Shown here one piece after another: positions 60,602 to 64,000 of a DNA stretch of 64,000 bases; positions within the stretch are counted from its first letter, which is position 1; each line of letters opens with the position of its first letter. The stretch covers positions 1-64,000 of the forward strand of contig PQAL01000006.1 in the NCBI GenBank assembly GCA_003105035.1. Reading direction: 5' to 3'. The position numbers were made by a program, and so were the translations under genes. Under the pieces are notes generated by a model, which worked only from the letters and a program-made list of their open reading frames with translations, made no database searches and was not told where the DNA came from. The stretch is from Anaerolineales bacterium (GTDB lineage Bacteria; Chloroflexota; Anaerolineae; Anaerolineales; UBA4823).

Positions 60602-61015
60602 ATGCAACCTGGATTTGGTTTCCGCGAGCACGCCCATACTGCAGATTGGGAGCTGGAAGTCTGGGCACCTGATCTGCCTTCCCTGCTCGAACAGGCGGCC
60701 CGTGGCATGTACACCCTTTCGGGAGTGAAGCTGCAGGCAGGCACCCTGCAGGAACGGTCACTCCAGTTTCAGGCTTTGGATGAGGAAGGCTTGCTGGTGC
60801 ACTTCCTTGAAGAATTGCTGTGGCTGGAGGAGGATGAGAAGCTGGGATTCGATCACTTCTCGATAAAAATTGATCCAGAGTACAACCTGCGTGCTACCCT
60901 GCAAGGTTCCCGGATCATCAGCCTGGATAAGGAAATCAAAGCCGTGACTTACCACAACCTGGTGATCCAGGATACTCCCCAAGGACTGCGAACCAGTATT
61001 GTGTTTGACGTATAG
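60602..61015 (+). CDS. Archease
   Basis: 137 residues from the ATG at 60602, which gives the usual archease start (FREHAHTADWELEVWAPDLP, residues ~6-25). A frame extension to 60566 would begin upstream of the -10 box. Family features include the metal-binding Asp in HTADWE, the LLVHFLEELLWLEEDEKLGF middle and the C-terminal VKAVTYHNLVIQD-like strand before the acidic end. Archease speeds RtcB guanylylation and turnover. It is followed after 15 nt by rtcB, a conserved pairing. Confidence 0.92.
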   Translation: MQPGFGFREHAHTADWELEVWAPDLPSLLEQAARGMYTLSGVKLQAGTLQERSLQFQALDEEGLLVHFLEELLWLEEDEKLGFDHFSIKIDPEYNLRATLQGSRIISLDKEIKAVTYHNLVIQDTPQGLRTSIVFDV

Positions 61016-61030
61016 AAATACAAGGGAATA

Positions 61031-62482
61031 ATGGTCACACTTCAGGATCTGAAACGAATCAGTGATTATGAATGGGAGATCCCTCAAAGCTATCGCCCGG
61101 ATATGCGCGTGCCGGTGCGGTTATTTGCTACGCGCCGCATGCTGGAAGATGTGATAAAAGATAAATCACTCGAGCAGGCGGTGAATGCTGCCACCCTGCC
61201 CGGGTTGGTTGGACACGTCATCGTGATGCCCGATATGCACCAGGGCTATGGTTTTCCCATCGGAGGTGTGGCGGCTACGCGCTTCCCGGAAGGGGTTATC
61301 TCCCCCGGGGGAATCGGCTACGACATTAATTGTGGGGTGCGGTTGCTCGGCTCACAGATCAGCTTTGAGGCGGCTAATCCATGGCTGGATGACCTTGCTA
61401 CGGCTCTCAATCAGCTATGCCCGAGCGGCGTGGGTGAGAAGGGTGTTGTGCGGGCCAGCGAGGCCGAGCTGGAAGAAGTATGCCGGCAGGGTTCACGCTG
61501 GGCACTTAAACGAGGCATGGCTTCCGAAGCTGACCTCCGACGCACCGAAGAAGCAGGCTGCGTGGTGGGTGCTGACCCCACCCGGGTTTCGAAACGTGCC
61601 CGCGAGCGCGGCCGTCCGCAATTAGGCTCGTTGGGGGCCGGGAACCACTTCATCGAGATCGACCTGGTTGAGCAGGTCTTCGATGCTCAAGCTGCCTCAG
61701 TAATGGGCCTGGAGCAAGGCAGGCTAGCCGTCCAGATCCACTGCGGCTCACGCGGCTTCGGCCACCAGATCTGCACCGATTATGTGGAGGAGTTCCAGGC
61801 GGCTGTCCGCCGGTATGGCATTCACCTGGTGGACCGTGAATTGGTGTGCGCCCCGCTCAACTCACCTGAAGGACAGGATTATCTGGCTGCCATGCGTTGC
61901 GCTGCCAATTACGCCTTCGCCAACCGGCAGATCCTGGCAAACAGTGCTCGGAAAGCATTTGAGCAGGTGCTGGCTGGCAAGGTGAAGGATTGGCAGCTTC
62001 ACCAGGTGTATGATATCTGCCACAATATGGGCAAGATCGAGACGCATGTCATCGAAGGCGAGCGAATAAAAGTATGTGTCCATCGAAAGGGGGCCACGCG
62101 CGCCTTTGGGCCTGGCTCGCCTGAGCTGCCTGAAGAATATCGCCCCATCGGCCAACCGGTGCTCGTCCCGGGCAGCATGGGCACCGCTTCGTGGGTACTG
62201 GCGGGCACCGAAGCCAGCATGGAACATTCCTTCGGATCCAGCTGCCACGGTTCAGGTCGGTTGATGAGTCGCCACGAAGCCAAGCGCAATGTGCGCGGCG
62301 AAAAGCTGCGCCAGGATTTGGAAGCAGAGGGCATCCACATCCGGGCGGGCTCGATGGCTGGACTGGCTGAAGAAGCTCCCCAGGCCTACAAGGATGTCGA
62401 CCAGGTTGTTCAGGCTGTAGTCGGAGGGGGCATCGCCCGCAAGGTAGCCCGTCTGCATCCGCTGGCGGTGATTAAAGGTTAG
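61031..62482 (+). CDS. rtcB: RNA-splicing ligase RtcB
   Basis: 483 residues. RtcB joins 2',3'-cyclic phosphate (or 3'-phosphate) and 5'-OH RNA ends using GTP and Mn. Seen here: [11 protein letters not shown] (metal Cys), [30 protein letters not shown], and the guanylylated histidine region [11 protein letters not shown] near the C-terminus. Length is typical. Coupled to archease upstream. RNA repair or tRNA splicing-like repair is the expected role. Confidence 0.96.
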   Translation: MVTLQDLKRISDYEWEIPQSYRPDMRVPVRLFATRRMLEDVIKDKSLEQAVNAATLPGLVGHVIVMPDMHQGYGFPIGGVAATRFPEGVISPGGIGYDINCGVRLLGSQISFEAANPWLDDLATALNQLCPSGVGEKGVVRASEAELEEVCRQGSRWALKRGMASEADLRRTEEAGCVVGADPTRVSKRARERGRPQLGSLGAGNHFIEIDLVEQVFDAQAASVMGLEQGRLAVQIHCGSRGFGHQICTDYVEEFQAAVRRYGIHLVDRELVCAPLNSPEGQDYLAAMRCAANYAFANRQILANSARKAFEQVLAGKVKDWQLHQVYDICHNMGKIETHVIEGERIKVCVHRKGATRAFGPGSPELPEEYRPIGQPVLVPGSMGTASWVLAGTEASMEHSFGSSCHGSGRLMSRHEAKRNVRGEKLRQDLEAEGIHIRAGSMAGLAEEAPQAYKDVDQVVQAVVGGGIARKVARLHPLAVIKG

Positions 62483-62534
62483 GAACTATTCCACGCGAAT
62501 AGGCGTTATTAATCCATAATCCATGGAGGTATGA

Positions 62535-63500
62535 ATGTCGCTCAAAAGCATAAGTGTCGTTTTAGTCTTCACCTTATTGTTGGCTGCTTGTTCATCAACC
62601 ACATCATCACCAGCAATAACCGATAACTCCAACTTACCATCGACTCCGGACAGCTCACCAACACAAATAGCGATGCCCATCCTGCCTGGTGGTTCATCCG
62701 CCTATCCCGCGCCGGCTTTTTCTACTGTGTACCCAGCTCCGGGCAGCCTGCCAACACAACCTTCCACCTCACCATACCCTGAACCAGGTACCAGTGATTC
62801 AGGGTCAGTAGTAATTCCACCATCGGGATATGAACCGCAGACGACCGATAGCAAACGGATACGGGATGAGGTCATCATAGAAATGGCTGACAGCCAGCTG
62901 CTAATTACTGCTACAATCCCTACCCGCGTCGAGGCTGTCCTATCCGGTACCATGCCCAACCCCTGCCATGTGCTGCGGGTCGTGGTCCATCCCGCAGATG
63001 CATACAATATTATCAATCTGGAGGCATATGCAATTGTGGACCCAGATATGAACTGCATCATGACCATCGAACCGTTTAACGCGGTCATCCCCTTGGGGAG
63101 CTATTCCACCGGCCAGTATACAGTCAACGTGAACGGTGCTCAGCTAGGCCAGTTCAATGCCATGTACACACCACAGGCAAGTGACTCGCAATTGTCACGG
63201 AGCGAAGCAACAGTCGATGTGGCAGCTTCTTACCTGGTCTTACCGGCGACTCCCGAAGATAACGTGAGTGTAACCTTGCAAGGTTATCTGCCTGATCCAT
63301 GCCACCAGCTGCGTATCGCCATGACTCCTCCCGATAACAGTGGGAAAATAAACCTGGACGTTTATGGCGTTTATGATGGAAGCACCAGCTGTATCACCGT
63401 CATCCAGCCTTTCAATATCGTTTATCCGATGGGAAGTTTTCCGAGCGGCCAATATTCAGTGTACGTAAATGGAGAGTTGCTGGGAAAATTTGATAGTTAA
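62535..63500 (+). CDS. Lipoprotein with two tandem copies of a Cys-pair beta domain
   Basis: 321 residues. Lipobox LLAAC (Cys19), then a long Pro/Ser/Tyr-rich linker (about 20-105). Two repeats of about 100 residues follow: each has an N-P/D-P-C-H-x-L-R block (PNPCHVLRVVV; PDPCHQLRIAM), a second Cys (MNCIMTIEPFN; TSCITVIQPFN) and an ending PLGSYSTGQYTVNVNG or PMGSFPSGQYSVYVNG. Each Cys pair probably forms a disulfide. The family is unknown to me. GGAGGT precedes the ATG. The next gene encodes a third copy. Confidence 0.7.
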   Translation: MSLKSISVVLVFTLLLAACSSTTSSPAITDNSNLPSTPDSSPTQIAMPILPGGSSAYPAPAFSTVYPAPGSLPTQPSTSPYPEPGTSDSGSVVIPPSGYEPQTTDSKRIRDEVIIEMADSQLLITATIPTRVEAVLSGTMPNPCHVLRVVVHPADAYNIINLEAYAIVDPDMNCIMTIEPFNAVIPLGSYSTGQYTVNVNGAQLGQFNAMYTPQASDSQLSRSEATVDVAASYLVLPATPEDNVSVTLQGYLPDPCHQLRIAMTPPDNSGKINLDVYGVYDGSTSCITVIQPFNIVYPMGSFPSGQYSVYVNGELLGKFDS

Positions 63501-63646
63501 GTTCATTCGGGTGACGTTGAGATTCATTATTGATCGTGGTAGCCAAGCTCCGAAGCGGACTTAATGAATTCAAAGATGATGGCTGATCTTGAAAAATAAC
63601 TCCATTCTGGTTAACCATAAACCGCGCATTCTAATTGGATTCAGCT

Positions 63647-64000
63647 ATGGCAAGTAAAGAACAGACCCCGATACACCCAACCGGATATGAGCCTCAGTCT
63701 GGTGATAAAAAGCTATCCCGTGACCAGGTTTATTTAGACCTTGACCAGTGTCAGGTCATCATCCACGCCGGCAAGCCTGCCCAGGTGTGGGTTAGTTTAG
63801 TGGGTCGGTTATCTGATCCGTGCCATTTGCTGCGAATCATCGTTTCACCCTTGAGTTCTGGAAACGAAATCAACCTGGAAGTGTATTCCTTGTTCGATCC
63901 GGGTCAGGCCTGCATTATGGTGATCAAGGAGTTCAGCATAGAATTTCCGCTGGGCAATTATCCACCTGGAAAGTACACCGTGCTAGTCAATGACGAGCAA
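63647..64000 (+). CDS. Single-repeat relative of the Cys-pair domain (3' end outside window)
   Basis: 118 codons visible from the ATG at 63647; TTG at 63635 is the only other in-frame start before an upstream stop. The same domain as in the previous lipoprotein is seen once: SDPCHLLRIIV, then QACIMVIKEF and FPLGNYPPGKYTVLVN. No signal peptide or lipobox precedes it, which is odd for a disulfide-type domain. The C-terminus is missing. No good Shine-Dalgarno. Confidence 0.6.
   Translation, partial: MASKEQTPIHPTGYEPQSGDKKLSRDQVYLDLDQCQVIIHAGKPAQVWVSLVGRLSDPCHLLRIIVSPLSSGNEINLEVYSLFDPGQACIMVIKEFSIEFPLGNYPPGKYTVLVNDEQ

Noticed and set aside
1-64000. CRISPR arrays, transposons, prophage or tRNA genes
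   Set aside because: I found no regularly spaced repeats, no transposase or integrase genes and no cloverleaf with a CCA end or T-loop motif in the gaps.

Overview
The window reads as ordinary chromosome from a bacterium of the Chloroflexota, most likely an Anaerolineae-type lineage. This placement is an inference from gene content: class III cyclase/STAND-ATPase/TPR regulators, a paired FHA locus, an F420-type (deazaflavin) oxidoreductase, penicillin-acylase-type hydrolases and many threonine/proline-rich lipoproteins. There is no rRNA, tRNA, CRISPR array, integrase or transposase. The only RNA gene I recognise is the RNase P RNA (rnpB, minus strand, about 57666-58126). Gene density is high, and starts use ATG, GTG and TTG.

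Layout. 1-11.3 kb: the 5' part of a lipoprotein/TPR/M48-like protein; a leaderless TatD-like hydrolase; an F420-type oxidoreductase/GNAT-YoaP/catalytically degenerate alpha-beta hydrolase operon; a helix-hairpin-helix protein; a D-Ala-D-Ala-ligase-like ATP-grasp enzyme; two paralogous GNATs; a CBS protein; a leaderless J-domain protein; a frameshifted methyltransferase. 11.6-18.8 kb: two tandem 1186-residue cyclase-STAND-TPR proteins. 18.9-25.9 kb: PlsC-like acyltransferase, a DnaQ-like exonuclease next to a degenerate copy of it, a Zn/Cd P-type ATPase, PspC, an ADP-ribosylglycohydrolase and an FAD amine oxidase. 26.1-43.9 kb: a third cyclase-STAND protein, penicillin acylase, a Rieske oxygenase, a diguanylate cyclase, kynureninase, SdpI-like and ClbS/DinB-like proteins, an acyltransferase, dCMP deaminase, an aminotransferase, a B3/4 protein, methyltransferases and a lipoprotein. 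44.1-51.6 kb (all minus): the redox cluster described below. 51.9-55.5 kb: a translationally coupled otsA-like/GT4/otsB operon. 55.7-64 kb: a GT39-like membrane protein, rnpB, a lipoprotein, two FHA proteins, the archease-RtcB RNA repair pair, and a repeat-domain lipoprotein followed by a related truncated gene.

The most interesting region is 44.1-51.6 kb. A tightly coupled set encodes a PCYCGC lipoprotein, a CuA-site cupredoxin, a NosR/NapH/CcoG-like membrane polyferredoxin, a CuA-cytochrome c fusion and a DUF1573 protein whose frame is interrupted by one in-frame TGA directly after a cysteine. Reading through gives a complete domain ending at 47815, and a hairpin with a GG-starting loop lies 18 nt after the TGA. 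I read this as an unannotated selenoprotein (Cys-Sec motif). Downstream are a Cys-rich orphan, a NarL-type two-component system, DUF302 and YHS proteins. A 7-2-7 inverted repeat, the geometry typical of NarL sites, sits upstream of a TATAAT box at the head of the cluster. No oxidase catalytic subunit or N2O reductase accompanies the two CuA proteins, so the function of the set is open.

A second theme is leaderless expression: four genes (1613, 9278, 18952, and 59645 on minus) have a -10 hexamer ending exactly 6 nt before the start codon. A third is degenerate enzymes beside or within functional families: the exonuclease copy, the alpha-beta hydrolase and variant cyclase sites. Everything here was read by eye; no database search or structure calculation was run.
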